Source of the DNA: Lichenicoccus sp965277665
GTDB taxonomy: Bacteria; Pseudomonadota; Alphaproteobacteria; Acetobacterales; Acetobacteraceae
Assembly: GCF_965277665.1 (NCBI RefSeq)
Contig: NZ_OZ255835.1
Coordinates: 2,604,001-2,668,000, forward strand
Length of the DNA stretch: 64,000 nucleotides
Direction of reading: 5' to 3'
The position numbers were made by a program, and so were the translations under genes. The notes beneath the pieces are model-generated. The model ran no database searches. It saw only the letters and a program-made list of their open reading frames with translations, and was not told where the DNA came from. Shown here piece by piece: positions 51,779-60,337 of the stretch (its first letter is position 1; each line of letters begins with the position of its first letter).

Positions 51779-52563
51779 CTAGGTCATGTGGACGGATTTG
51801 GACAAGATGAGGCCGCAGGCGAAGGCCACGATTGACTCGTAGTTCTGCCGGGTTTTCTCGCATCGCAATGTTACTCGCTTGAAGCGCTTGAGCTTGCCGA
51901 CTGCCTGCTCGATACGGGCGCGAGTTTTGTAGAGCAGCCTCGGGAAGTGCCTGGGGCTGTGGACGGTGATCTTGCGGACCGGAATCAGTGGGACGATGCC
52001 AAGCTTTCGTGCTGCGCTTCGGTTGCTCTTGGCGTCGTAGCCTTTGTCAGTCAGCACGGCACGCGGCTTGATGTCGGGACCGATGCCGAGCAACAGGGGG
52101 AACTGCGGGCTGTCGTTGGCCTCGCCGCCGGTCAGATGGAAGGCGAGTGGCTGCCCATCGAAGTCGGTCTTGAGGTGGATTTTGGTCGAGAAGCCGCCGC
52201 GCGACCGGCCAAGCGCCTGATTTTGCTGCCCCCTTTTGCACCTGCGGCCGAGACATGAGCGCGAACCGTAGTGCTGTCGAACATCTGCACGAGGTGCGCT
52301 CTGGGGCTGAGTTCGGCCAGCGACTGAAAGAATGCCTCGAAGACACCGCTGTTGCTCAGCCGCGAGAACCGCTTCCAGACCGTGTTCCAGAGCCCGTATT
52401 CGGCTGGCAGCGCCCGCCACGAGACGTTCTGCAGCGTGAAGAAATGCAGCGCCTCGAGAAAGCGTCTGTCATCACGAGCCTTCTCGCCCCGCCTCGGAAG
52501 ACAGCCCCGGAAGACCTCCAGAACGATCTCCCAATCCTCCTCGCTCATCCGCGTCAGCATCAA
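51779..52563 (-). CDS. IS5-family transposase, two overlapping frames
   Basis: The upstream frame starts at 52563 (RMSEEDWEIVLEVFRGCLPR) and holds the first catalytic Asp (QMFDSTTVRAH). The downstream frame ends at 51779 and holds AVLTDKGYDAKSNRSAA (second Asp) and TRARIEQAVGKLKRFKRVTL (Glu). They join at the slippery GCAAAAGGGGG (plus strand 52229-52238) by a -1 shift, giving the usual AAGAKGG...QALGRSRGGF sequence. This is the known expression mode of IS427-group elements, so the transposase may be active. Confidence 0.88.
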
Positions 52564-52646
52564 ACAGGTCCACTTCTGCCGACCCGCTATGAATCACTGA
52601 TCGACCGTCTTGTGAATCCCTGGCCGATTCCGTCCACATGACCTAG
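51779..52646 (-). mobile_element. IS5-family (IS427-like) insertion sequence
   Basis: The 868-bp element has inverted ends CTAGGTCATGTGGACGGA at 51779 and its complement ending at 52646. It encodes a two-frame DDE transposase. The right CTAG end is split by the neighbouring IS630-type element: TA at 52644-52645 is repeated at 53698-53699, where the G of CTAG continues. It lies downstream of the dadA terminator and interrupts no recognisable gene. Confidence 0.88.
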
Positions 52647-53697
52647 AGCGGAATCCGATCAGTCTGGTTCATATCCGGCTGCGGTGAAGTAATTGGCGCA
52701 ATCTTGTGGCGAGAAGGTCAGCAAGGCGTCGCGGATCACGTCCCACAGGTCGTCGATGGTTCGAGCGGCGGCCTTTCGCAAGAACGCCTTGAGCTTGGAG
52801 AAGGCGTTCTCGATCGGGTTGAAGTCGGGTGAGTAGGGCGGCAGGTAGCGCAACGACGCACCTGCGGCTTCGATGGCGCGCCGCACCTGCTGGCCTTTGT
52901 GCGCGGGCAGATTGTCCATGATGACCGTGTCGCCGTGGCCGAGCGTGGGGACGAGCACCTGTTCGATGTAGGCCTGGAAGGCAACACGATTCATTGGCCC
53001 GTCGAGGACCATGGGGGCGGTCATGCCATCTACGCGGAGCGCCCCGGTAAAGGTCGTCGTCTTCCAGTGCCCCTGTGGCACCGCGGCACGGCAACGCTTT
53101 CCCCGAAGGGCACGCCCCCGCAGCCTGGCCATCTTAGTCGAGGCGCCGGTTTCATCGATGAAGACCAGGCGCCGTGGATCGAGGTCAGGCTGGTCTATGA
53201 ACCAGGCCCGGCGCCGGGCTGCGACGGCGGGCCGATCCTGCTCGGCTGCGTGTGCTGTTTTTTTTGAAGGTCATGCCGTGGCGATCAAGGCAGCGCCACA
53301 CGGTGCTGGCCCCGAACGAGGCTCCATGCTCGCTCCGCAGCCACTCGGCCAGCTCGACCAGGCTGATGTCCTTCTGCGCAGCAACGGCTGCCAGGATCAC
53401 GCCGCTGAAGGCCTCGATGCGACGTGAGCGTGTGTCGCCGCCCTGCGGCTTGGCCGCGATAGTGCCGGTCGTGTTGACGGCTGCCACCCAGCGCACGGCA
53501 CTCGCGGCAGAAACACCGAAGCGCTCTGCAGCGCGACGGCGGGACATGCCTGCCGAAACCGCGGCAACCAGCCGAGAACGAAGGTCGGTGGACAGTGGCT
53601 TCCCCATGCATGCTGGCCCCCTGCCCAGCCTGCATGGTGAATCACATCGCAGCCGCGTCGGGAATCCCTAACGATTCAAGTTGGACGGTTTCCGCTC
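52646..53697 (-). mobile_element. IS630-family insertion sequence
   Basis: A 1,052-bp element flanked by TA (52644-52645 and 53698-53699), the target duplication of IS630/Tc1 elements. Its ends GAGCGGAATCCG and CGGTTTCCGCTC are imperfect inverted repeats. It inserted into the TA of the terminal CTAG of the adjacent IS5-type element, so it is the younger insertion. Confidence 0.88.
52659..53607 (-). CDS. IS630-family transposase, two frames joined by an A8 slippery run
   Basis: The first frame (53607 to 53185) has an HTH (SAGMSRRRAAERFGVSAASA) and ends just past the catalytic domain start. The second, ending at 52659, has VFIDETGASTKM, VIMDNLPAHKGQQVRRAI and YLPPYSPDFNPIENAFSKLK, the DDE core. 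A run of eight A (plus strand 53258-53265) lies where TFKK...TAHAAEQDRP must be read through. Slippage there restores a full-length transposase, as known for several IS630 members. Confidence 0.88.
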
Positions 53698-53764
53698 TAG
53701 CCCTATGTTTTCCGGTTCGCTCGCGGCCATGCTGCGATGGCAGAGGCGGCTGTCATGGCCCTGA

Positions 53765-54940
53765 TTAGTGCAGAACGATCTCGACGCGGCGGTTCTGCGG
53801 TTCGCGGCTATCGGGACCTGTAGCCACCAGCAGCTTGGTGTCACCGAAGCCGTGGGTCTCGATCGCACCACCCGGCACGCCGTCTCTGACCAGTTCCCGC
53901 TGGACCATGAAGGCCCGCTTCATCGACAGCCTTAGATTATATGCGGTGCCGCGCTTCTCGCTGCCTGCGTGGGAGGTGTCAGCGTAGCCATCAACATCAA
54001 TGCGGGTAGTCTGCACTCGCGTCGAGTTCTGTGCGGCTTCGGCCACGACCTCAGCAGCGCGCGCGCTCAATGCGGCGCTATCCCAGTCGAAGAAGACCAG
54101 GTAGCTGCGGGCCGGCATCGGAGCCGGCGCCGGAGGCATCGTTGCGGGCTCCGGCGGCGGCGGCGCGGCGACGCCAAAGGCATAGGCCAGTCCAACCGTG
54201 ATGACGTGGACGAACACATCCTTCTGCAGTCCGATGCCGCCCTTTACGATGGCGTTGTCGACCTTGTTGTAGAAGACGCTGTTCAAGTCACCGGGGTTGT
54301 GGACGCCGACGAGCCGATAGTCGGCGGTGAGGGCGAGGCCGGGAACCGCGGCAATTGGCACGGCCACGCCCGCGATCCCCTCATAGGCGAAGTTTGCACC
54401 GGATGTCCCACCGATATGGTGCTCATCGCCATTGGACAAGAATTCCGGCGAAGTTTGATGCGTCCAGAGCGCTCCGGTTCCGACGCCCAGGTACGGGCTG
54501 AATGCGGTGATCGGGATTCCGAATTCAGGTAACTTGAAGGCATAGAGCGCCTCGAGAAACCCACCGTAGCTCTCTTGGTGACCTGTCTGGTAGCCGGGGA
54601 CCGGCACCTTAACCAGGTTGTTCAGGCTGTTGTACTCGTAGGCGCCCAGGACATCGACCTGGACGCCGTTCGAGAACGCCCATCCGGCCGCACCGGCGCC
54701 AATGAAGCCGAGGTTGTAGCGCTCTGTTGCCGGCCCCGGACCGAGCGGTCCATCGCCAGGATCGACGGCGATGTCTTGCAGGATGCTGGGACCACCTGCG
54801 ACCCCGATATAGGGGTGCCCGCTGGAGAAGCCATCCATGAACCCTGGTGCCGGCGCAGGAGGCGCCGGGTTCTGCGCCTGTGCAGTCCCGGTAGCTGCCA
54901 GGATCAGTATCATTGTGTTCGACCATCGAAACTTGATCAC
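53765..54940 (-). CDS. OmpA-family outer-membrane protein
   Basis: A 391-residue protein. The signal peptide (MILILAATGTAQA) follows a short basic stretch. An N-terminal eight-strand-type beta-barrel (PYIGVAGGPSIL, LGFIGAGAAGWAFSNGVQVD, FSPYLGVGTGALWTH, ALTADYRLVGVH) is followed by a Pro-rich hinge. The C-terminal OmpA domain binds peptidoglycan (FFDWDSAALSARAAEVVAEA, VDGYADTSHAGSEKRG, LSMKRAFMVQREL, DSREPQNRRVEIVL). GTG 54940 is chosen because AGGAG lies 8 bp upstream; ATG 54913 is possible. Less GC-rich than neighbouring genes. Confidence 0.9.
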   Translation of the reverse strand: MIKFRWSNTMILILAATGTAQAQNPAPPAPAPGFMDGFSSGHPYIGVAGGPSILQDIAVDPGDGPLGPGPATERYNLGFIGAGAAGWAFSNGVQVDVLGAYEYNSLNNLVKVPVPGYQTGHQESYGGFLEALYAFKLPEFGIPITAFSPYLGVGTGALWTHQTSPEFLSNGDEHHIGGTSGANFAYEGIAGVAVPIAAVPGLALTADYRLVGVHNPGDLNSVFYNKVDNAIVKGGIGLQKDVFVHVITVGLAYAFGVAAPPPPEPATMPPAPAPMPARSYLVFFDWDSAALSARAAEVVAEAAQNSTRVQTTRIDVDGYADTSHAGSEKRGTAYNLRLSMKRAFMVQRELVRDGVPGGAIETHGFGDTKLLVATGPDSREPQNRRVEIVLH

Positions 54941-54985
54941 CAGGCAACTCCTGCTCACATCGTTTCTAGCCGCTCTCCTGCTCAA

Positions 54986-55547
54986 GCCCAGGCAAAGAGT
55001 GTGCCAGTATAGCGCCAGGTACCTTGCTTACGATTTGAGCCCGGATTGATCAGGAACCACCTGAAAAGTGCAACAAGATCGTTGTCGAAGCCTGAATGTA
55101 CGGATTTCCAAACCGGATTGCCTGACGACTGGGCGCTTTGCAGGCTCTGTTCCGTTCAAAGGCGTGGTTTTGTTGCATGACCGTCATTCGGCAAGCAGGT
55201 CGGACAGCCCCGAGAGAATTAGATTTGGGTGAACCCGATCGAAACCTGCCTGGTGTTGCCGGCCTGCATCACTACCGAGCGGGTTGGCCACCGCCTTCGG
55301 CCTCCGTCAACAGAGCGGACACAGCCTCCCGGTCAGGATGATGACGCCACTCTCGACAAGGCAGCCCGCAACCCGGAGTGTCGACCAGGTGCCCGCCGGT
55401 CACTGTCGTGAGCTGGAGCGCCACAGACCTCCAACCGCAAGAGCCAGTCTGATCAGCGAGCCCAGTCTGGAGCGGGCATGGTGCGGCTGTCGCGCGAGCA
55501 AGGATGGCCGGTCAGCGACACGACCGTCGCCCCTCCCCGTCGCGGCA
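54986..55547. other. Long intergenic region without a recognised gene
   Basis: About 560 bp between the OmpA-like and HPF genes, visibly less GC-rich in its first half. Short frames here have no family features. It probably includes the OmpA-gene promoter and the 3' end of the HPF transcript. The stretch near 55140-55180 (GGCTCTGTTCCG..GGTTTTGTTGCATGACC) is faintly like an IS end, but not enough to call. Confidence 0.4.
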
Positions 55548-56120
55548 TCACGCCTTGCGGCTGCCGCCCACCCGCACCTTGGTCGCGGTCGGCCCGGCGC
55601 TGCCGGCCTCTTCGACGTAATGCACCAGGTCGCCTTCGCGCAGCGCCTCGAAGTCGCCGTCGGTGACGCTGTCGCGGTGGAAATAGATCTGCGAGCCGGT
55701 GCTGTTGAGGATGAAGCCGTGATCCTGGCCCGGTTCCTTCAGCGTCACCTGGCCGGACAGGGCGGCTGCGTTGGGCGCCGACACGGCCTCGCGGACATGG
55801 CCCTTGTAGCCTTCGAGCTGCCGCTCGGCGGCCCGGAAGGCGTCGCGCAGCGAGGTATAGACGTCCGGGTTGGCGTAGCGCTCCCGGGTGCGGTGCGGCT
55901 CGTGCGACACCGCGAGCTCGCGCCCCGGCACCGAGAGGATGATATGCACCTCGAACTGGTTGCCCTTCTGGTGCTGCTGGTGCAGCGCCTCGATCGAGAC
56001 CCGGCAGGCCGTCAGCCGCCCGTAGCGCGTCTCCAGCTTTTCCACGTGCTTGCGTATTTCGGCCTCGACGCTGTCCGAGTGCTCCAGACCGTGGAATGCG
56101 ATGTCGAGTGGTCGTTCCAT
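55548..56120 (-). CDS. HPF/RaiA ribosome-associated protein fused to a cold-shock-like domain
   Basis: A 190-residue two-domain protein. Residues 1-105 are an S30AE/HPF domain (DIAFHGLEHSDSVEAEIRKH, YGRLTACRVSIEALHQQHQK, VYTSLRDAFRAAERQLEGYK). Residues 122-188 resemble a cold-shock/S1-type OB fold (GFILNSTGSQIYFHRDSVTD, FEALREGDLVHYVEE). It likely binds the ribosome in stress or starvation, with an RNA-binding end in place of the long-HPF dimerisation domain. ATG 56120. A perfect hairpin lies 31 bp upstream. Confidence 0.85.
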   Translation of the reverse strand: MERPLDIAFHGLEHSDSVEAEIRKHVEKLETRYGRLTACRVSIEALHQQHQKGNQFEVHIILSVPGRELAVSHEPHRTRERYANPDVYTSLRDAFRAAERQLEGYKGHVREAVSAPNAAALSGQVTLKEPGQDHGFILNSTGSQIYFHRDSVTDGDFEALREGDLVHYVEEAGSAGPTATKVRVGGSRKA

Positions 56121-56150
56121 CCTGAACGCAGCCTTTCGTAGCCTGCCGGC

Positions 56151-56179
56151 CCAGAGCATGATCCGTTAGATCATGCTCT
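56151..56179. repeat. Perfect 12-bp hairpin, related to repeat family A
   Basis: CAGAGCATGATC / GATCATGCTCTG with loop CGTTA, the same small hairpin as in copies 2 and 3 of repeat family A but alone. It lies between the AmpG-like gene stop and the HPF-gene start on the same strand, so it may end the first transcript or shape the second gene's leader. Confidence 0.75.
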
Positions 56180-56215
56180 GCCATAGTCTATGCAACGTCC
56201 AGCCGCAGGCGCGGT

Positions 56216-57508
56216 TCAGGCGGACACGGGACGCACGCGCGGCGGCAGGCCGGACGGATAGCGCCGCATCAGGGTCAGCATGATCAGGATGCCGGGCAGC
56301 GCGCACAGGATCGCGCCGGCAAAGAATGCCGGCCAGCCCAGCGCCTGCGCGGCGATGCCGGTGCCCCCACCCAGCGTGCGCCAGGCAACCGGCGCCATCG
56401 AGGACAGCAGCGCATATTGCGTGGCGGTGTATTCGAGCGAGCAGAGCCGGGACAGGTAGGTCAGGAAGGTGGTGGTCGCCAGCGCCTCGGCGAAGCCTTC
56501 GAGCGTCACCTTGGCGAGCAGCATCGCGGTTTGCGGCCCGACCCGGTAGAGCGCCAGGTACAGCCCCATCGAGGCCATCTGCACCATCGCCGCGATGATC
56601 AGCGTGCGCGAGCCGCCATAGCGCGCCACGCAGACCGCACTGGCCGCCGCCCCGAGCAGCGCCGCGGCCAGCGCCGGCAGGCCGTTGGCCAGCGCCACCG
56701 CGTCCCGGCTGAAGCCGAGCGCGTGGTAGAACGGGGCGGCCATCGTGTCGGCCATCTGGGTGCCGAGGTTGAACAGCAGCACGAAGGCGACGACCAGGCC
56801 GGAGCCTGGCCGACCGAGCAGGTCGCGCAGCGGCGCCACCACGCGGGCTCGTACCTGGGCGTCCCAGCCTGGCGCGTCCCACCCCGCCGGCGCGTCCGCG
56901 ACCTTCGGGCGCGCCGGCTCGCGGACCAGCAGCGTCGCCAGCAGCCCGAGCAGCGAACAGGCGGCCATCGCGGCATAGGCGCCATGCCAGCCGAGGCGGC
57001 CGGCCAGGAAAATCGCGCCCGCGCCGGAGACCTGCATGGCAATCCGGTAGCCCCAGACATAGCAGCCGAGAGCCGCAGCCTGCAGGCGCGACGGAAAGCT
57101 CTCGATGCGCCAGGCATCGATGACGACATCCTGGCTCGCCGAGAAGAAGGCGAGCAGCAGCGCCGCCAGCACCAGCCCGAGCGGATGGCGATGCGGGTCG
57201 GACGCGGCCATCAGCAGGATCGCAGCGGTCAGCGCCACCTGCACCGGCAGCAGCCAGCCGCGACGACGGCCGATGCCGGCCAGCGCGCCGGGCGGCAGGC
57301 GGTCGAGCAACGGTGCCCAGAGGAACTTCAGCAGGTAGGGCAGGCCGATGCAGGCGGTCAGCCCGATGGCGCGCAGCGACACGCCGCTTTCGCTCATCCA
57401 TTGCTGCAGCGTGAAGAAGGTCAGGTAGATCGGCAGGCCCGAGGCGAAGCCGAGCAGGCCCATCAGTGCCAGCGGCCGGCGCGTGCCGCTCAGCCGTTCA
57501 CCAGGCAC
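56216..57508 (-). CDS. MFS transporter, AmpG-like
   Basis: A 430-residue transporter with twelve hydrophobic segments. Motifs near the N-terminus (LALMGLLGFASGLPIYLTFF, WAPLLDRLPP) and helix four (SQDVVIDAWRIESF) match the AmpG family of muropeptide permeases. It would bring anhydro-muropeptides released by lytic transglycosylases into the cytoplasm. It is the first of a possible unit with the HPF-type gene, 95 bp downstream. Substrate assignment is by family only. Confidence 0.88.
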   Translation of the reverse strand: MPGERLSGTRRPLALMGLLGFASGLPIYLTFFTLQQWMSESGVSLRAIGLTACIGLPYLLKFLWAPLLDRLPPGALAGIGRRRGWLLPVQVALTAAILLMAASDPHRHPLGLVLAALLLAFFSASQDVVIDAWRIESFPSRLQAAALGCYVWGYRIAMQVSGAGAIFLAGRLGWHGAYAAMAACSLLGLLATLLVREPARPKVADAPAGWDAPGWDAQVRARVVAPLRDLLGRPGSGLVVAFVLLFNLGTQMADTMAAPFYHALGFSRDAVALANGLPALAAALLGAAASAVCVARYGGSRTLIIAAMVQMASMGLYLALYRVGPQTAMLLAKVTLEGFAEALATTTFLTYLSRLCSLEYTATQYALLSSMAPVAWRTLGGGTGIAAQALGWPAFFAGAILCALPGILIMLTLMRRYPSGLPPRVRPVSA

Positions 57509-57539
57509 CGATCAGCGCCGCCGATCAGGGAGCGGCATC

Positions 57540-57574
57540 GGCAGGACGGACGGACACGATCCGCCCGTCCTGCC
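57540..57574 (-). terminator. Strong hairpin downstream of the His-rich protein gene
   Basis: GGCAGGACGGACGG pairs with CCGCCCGTCCTGCC (one mismatch) around a 7-base loop, 18 bp past the stop of the gene at 57592. No T-run follows, so it may be a transcript-stabilising or rho-assisted end. Confidence 0.5.
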
Positions 57575-57591
57575 TCGCGAGGCGGATCGGC

Positions 57592-58026
57592 TCAGCCCGC
57601 GGGCTGCGGCGTCGTGCTCGGCTTCTTGTGGTGGTGGTGGTGGTGATGGTGCGTACCGGTGGCGTGATGGTGCGCATGGTGCCTATGCGTCGTGCCCCCC
57701 GGAGCGGCAGCAGAGGGCGCCGTCTGGGAGGGGGCAGTCTGGGAGGGGGCGGCCGTGGAGGGCGCCGTCATCGCCGGAGGGGCGGAGGCGGCAGGCGGCG
57801 CGGTGTCGGCCGGCGGCGTCATCGCGCCGGGCGGCGGCGTGGTTGCCGGGGCGGCCATGTTCGGAGCCGGGGCGCTCGGGGTCGCGGACGGCGCGGCCGG
57901 GGTGCTGGTGGCGGGCGGCGCCATCGTGTTCGGAGCCGACGTCGTCGTCTGCGCGAAAGCCGGAGCGGCCGTCGCCATCAGCGCGAACGCCGAAGCGGTG
58001 GCGAGGAACCGGGTGGTGAGCGTCAT
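57592..58026 (-). CDS. Secreted Ala/Pro/Thr-rich protein with poly-His tail
   Basis: A 144-residue protein with a clear signal peptide (MTLTTRFLATASAFALMATA, cleavage near PAFAQ). The mature part is a low-complexity Ala/Pro/Thr/Ser region. The C-terminus has HRHHAHHHATGTHHHHHHHH, followed by KKPS. It likely is disordered in the periplasm and could bind Ni, Zn, Co or Cu through its 15 or so His. Two 15-bp in-frame repeats (SQTAP) are present. No family recognised. The start ATG 58026 is supported by the signal peptide. Confidence 0.75.
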   Translation of the reverse strand: MTLTTRFLATASAFALMATAAPAFAQTTTSAPNTMAPPATSTPAAPSATPSAPAPNMAAPATTPPPGAMTPPADTAPPAASAPPAMTAPSTAAPSQTAPSQTAPSAAAPGGTTHRHHAHHHATGTHHHHHHHHKKPSTTPQPAG

Positions 58027-58244
58027 GGAAGTCTCCGATCCTGGGAGATGCGACAAATTGCAGGGGCCACATCGCATGATGCTGCTTGCAGGCGTGTCCA
58101 TAGCACGCGTTCCCGCCCGCGTCGTGCGGGAAAGTTCAATCGCAATCGCAAGGTTCCAACGAATCTGCCTGATTTACAACACAATCATTCGTTGCGATTG
58201 CGGGCGGGTCGGCGCGCCCCCGGCAAAGCCGCGGAACGAGTGGA

Positions 58245-60074
58245 TCAGGCCGCGTCGCTGTCGGACTTGCGCTCGGCCCGCTTGCGCTGGTGCGGGTCGA
58301 GATAGCGCTTGCGCAGCCGCACCGCCGCGGGCGTCACCTCGACCAGCTCGTCATCCTCGATATAGGCGATCGCCTGCTCCAGGCTCATGCGACGCGGCGG
58401 CGTCAGCAGCATCGCATCGTCCTTGCCGGCGGCACGGATATTGGTGAGCTTCTTTTCCTTGATCGGGTTGATCTCGAGGTCCGAGCCGCGCGAGTGCTCG
58501 CCCAGGATCATGCCGACATAGACCTTCTCGCCCGGGCTCACGAACAGCGCACCGCGCTCCTGCAGGTACCACAGCGCATACTGCACGGCCGCGCCATCCT
58601 CGGACGAGATCAGCGAGCCGTTGCGGCGACCCTCTATCGTGCCGGCCCAGGGCTGGTAGCCGGTGAACGAGCGGTTCATGATGCCGGTGCCGCGGGTGTC
58701 GGTCAGGAACTCGCCGTGATAGCCGATCAGGCCGCGCGACGGGATGTGGAAGGTCAGCCGCACCTTGCCGGCGCCGGACGGGCGCATGTCCTGCATCTGG
58801 CCACGCCGCAGGCTCAGCTTTTCCACGACGACGCCGGAGAACGCCTCGTCGACATCGATCAGCGCCTCCTCGAACGGCTCCTCGCGCTCGCCGGTCGCCT
58901 CATTCAGGCGCGTCAGCACGCGCGGCCTTCCGATGGTGAGCTCGAAGCCCTCTCGGCGCATGGTCTCGATCAGCACCCCGAGCTGCAGCTCGCCGCGCCC
59001 GGCCACCTCGAACGCCTCGCTCTCCGGGCTGTCGGTGACGCGTATGGCGACATTGCCCTCGGTCTCGCGGATCAGCCGCTCGCGTATCTGCCGCGAGGTC
59101 ACCTTCTTGCCGTCACGGCCGCCATACGGGCCATCGTTCAGCCGGAAGGTCATGGTGAGCGTCGGCGGATCGACCGGGATCGCCGGCAGCGCCGCGGTCA
59201 CCTCCGGCGACGCGATGGTCTCCGGAATGGTCGCCTCCGACAACCCCGCGACCGCGATGATGTCGCCGGTGCCGGCCTCGTCCACCGAGACCCGCTCCAG
59301 GCCGCGGAAGGTCAGCAGCTTGGTCAGCCGGCCGGTCTCGACCACGGTGCCGTCGGCGCGCAGCACCCGCACCGGCATGTTCAAACGCGCCCGGCCCTGC
59401 TCGATGCGTCCGGTCAGCACGCGGCCGAGGAAGTTGTCGTATTCCATGATCGAGGCGACCATCGCGAACGGCGCCTCGGTATCGAGATGCGGCGCCGGCA
59501 CATGGCTCAGCACCAGGTCGTACAGTGCCGAGAGATCCTTGCGCGGCCCCTCCAGCGTGGTGTCGGCCCAGCCCTGGCGGCCGGAGGCGTACAGCATCGG
59601 GAAGTCGAGCTGGTGGTCGTCGGCGCCGAGCGCCGCAAACAGGTCGAACACCTCGGTATGCACCTCGTCCGGACGCGCGTCCTGGCGATCGACCTTGTTC
59701 ACCACCACGATCGGACGGATGCCGCGGGCCAACGCCTTGCCGACGACGAACTTGGTCTGCGGCAGTGCCCCTTCGGCGGCATCGACCAGCACGATGGCAC
59801 CGTCCACCATGTTCAGGATGCGCTCGACCTCGCCGCCGAAATCCGCGTGGCCCGGCGTGTCGATGATGTTGATGCGCACGCCCTTCCACTCGACGCTGGT
59901 GCACTTGGCAAGGATGGTGATGCCCCGCTCGCGCTCCAGGTCGTTGCTGTCCATCGCCCGCTCGGCCACGTGCTGGTTGTCGCGGAAGGTGCCCGACTGC
60001 CGCAGCAGCTGGTCGACGAGGGTGGTCTTCCCATGGTCGACATGGGCGATGATGGCGATGTTGCGAATGTCCAT
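58245..60074 (-). CDS. typA: Translational GTPase TypA/BipA
   Basis: A 609-residue ribosome-binding GTPase. G1: IAHVDHGKTTLVDQLLRQSG. G2: RGITILAKCTSV. G3: IDTPGHADFGGEVERI. G4: NKVDRQDARP. Later domains include GRGELQLGVLIETMRREGFE and IPSRGLIGYHGEFLTDTRGT, which are typical of TypA. It acts in ribosome assembly or stress translation. ATG 60074 follows a short leader; normal length. No operon partner is evident. Confidence 0.97.
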   Translation of the reverse strand: MDIRNIAIIAHVDHGKTTLVDQLLRQSGTFRDNQHVAERAMDSNDLERERGITILAKCTSVEWKGVRINIIDTPGHADFGGEVERILNMVDGAIVLVDAAEGALPQTKFVVGKALARGIRPIVVVNKVDRQDARPDEVHTEVFDLFAALGADDHQLDFPMLYASGRQGWADTTLEGPRKDLSALYDLVLSHVPAPHLDTEAPFAMVASIMEYDNFLGRVLTGRIEQGRARLNMPVRVLRADGTVVETGRLTKLLTFRGLERVSVDEAGTGDIIAVAGLSEATIPETIASPEVTAALPAIPVDPPTLTMTFRLNDGPYGGRDGKKVTSRQIRERLIRETEGNVAIRVTDSPESEAFEVAGRGELQLGVLIETMRREGFELTIGRPRVLTRLNEATGEREEPFEEALIDVDEAFSGVVVEKLSLRRGQMQDMRPSGAGKVRLTFHIPSRGLIGYHGEFLTDTRGTGIMNRSFTGYQPWAGTIEGRRNGSLISSEDGAAVQYALWYLQERGALFVSPGEKVYVGMILGEHSRGSDLEINPIKEKKLTNIRAAGKDDAMLLTPPRRMSLEQAIAYIEDDELVEVTPAAVRLRKRYLDPHQRKRAERKSDSDAA

Positions 60075-60217
60075 GACGGTCTGACCCGGCTTTCTTCAGC
60101 GTGCGGGCAGCCGGCACATCGAGCCTCCGGAACGCATCATCCGGGTGCCAGGCAGCGGCTGCAATGATAGGGTGTTACGCGGCTAGATAATGGTGCAGCG
60201 CACGCATTGCACGCTTT

Positions 60218-60313
60218 AACTTTCGATGCTGGCGCAGCCGGAACTTTCGATGCTGGCGCAGCCGGAACTTTCGATGCTGGCGCAGCCGGAACTTTCGATG
60301 CTGGCGCAGCCGG
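60218..60313. repeat. Four perfect 24-bp tandem repeats
   Basis: AACTTTCGATGCTGGCGCAG plus CCGG, repeated four times without a mismatch between typA and the kinase gene. There are no spacers, so it is not a CRISPR. The unit length is a multiple of three, but no gene covers it. Probably a variable-number tandem repeat in the typA upstream region. Confidence 0.95.
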
Positions 60314-60337
60314 CGCCCTAAGGACGGCGCGGGCGGA

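Noticed and set aside
55284..56141. 285-codon open frame on the plus strand over the HPF gene
   Set aside because: Antisense to the HPF/cold-shock fusion and without family features.
60218..60313. Possible CRISPR array
   Set aside because: Units are directly joined with no spacers and no cas genes are near.
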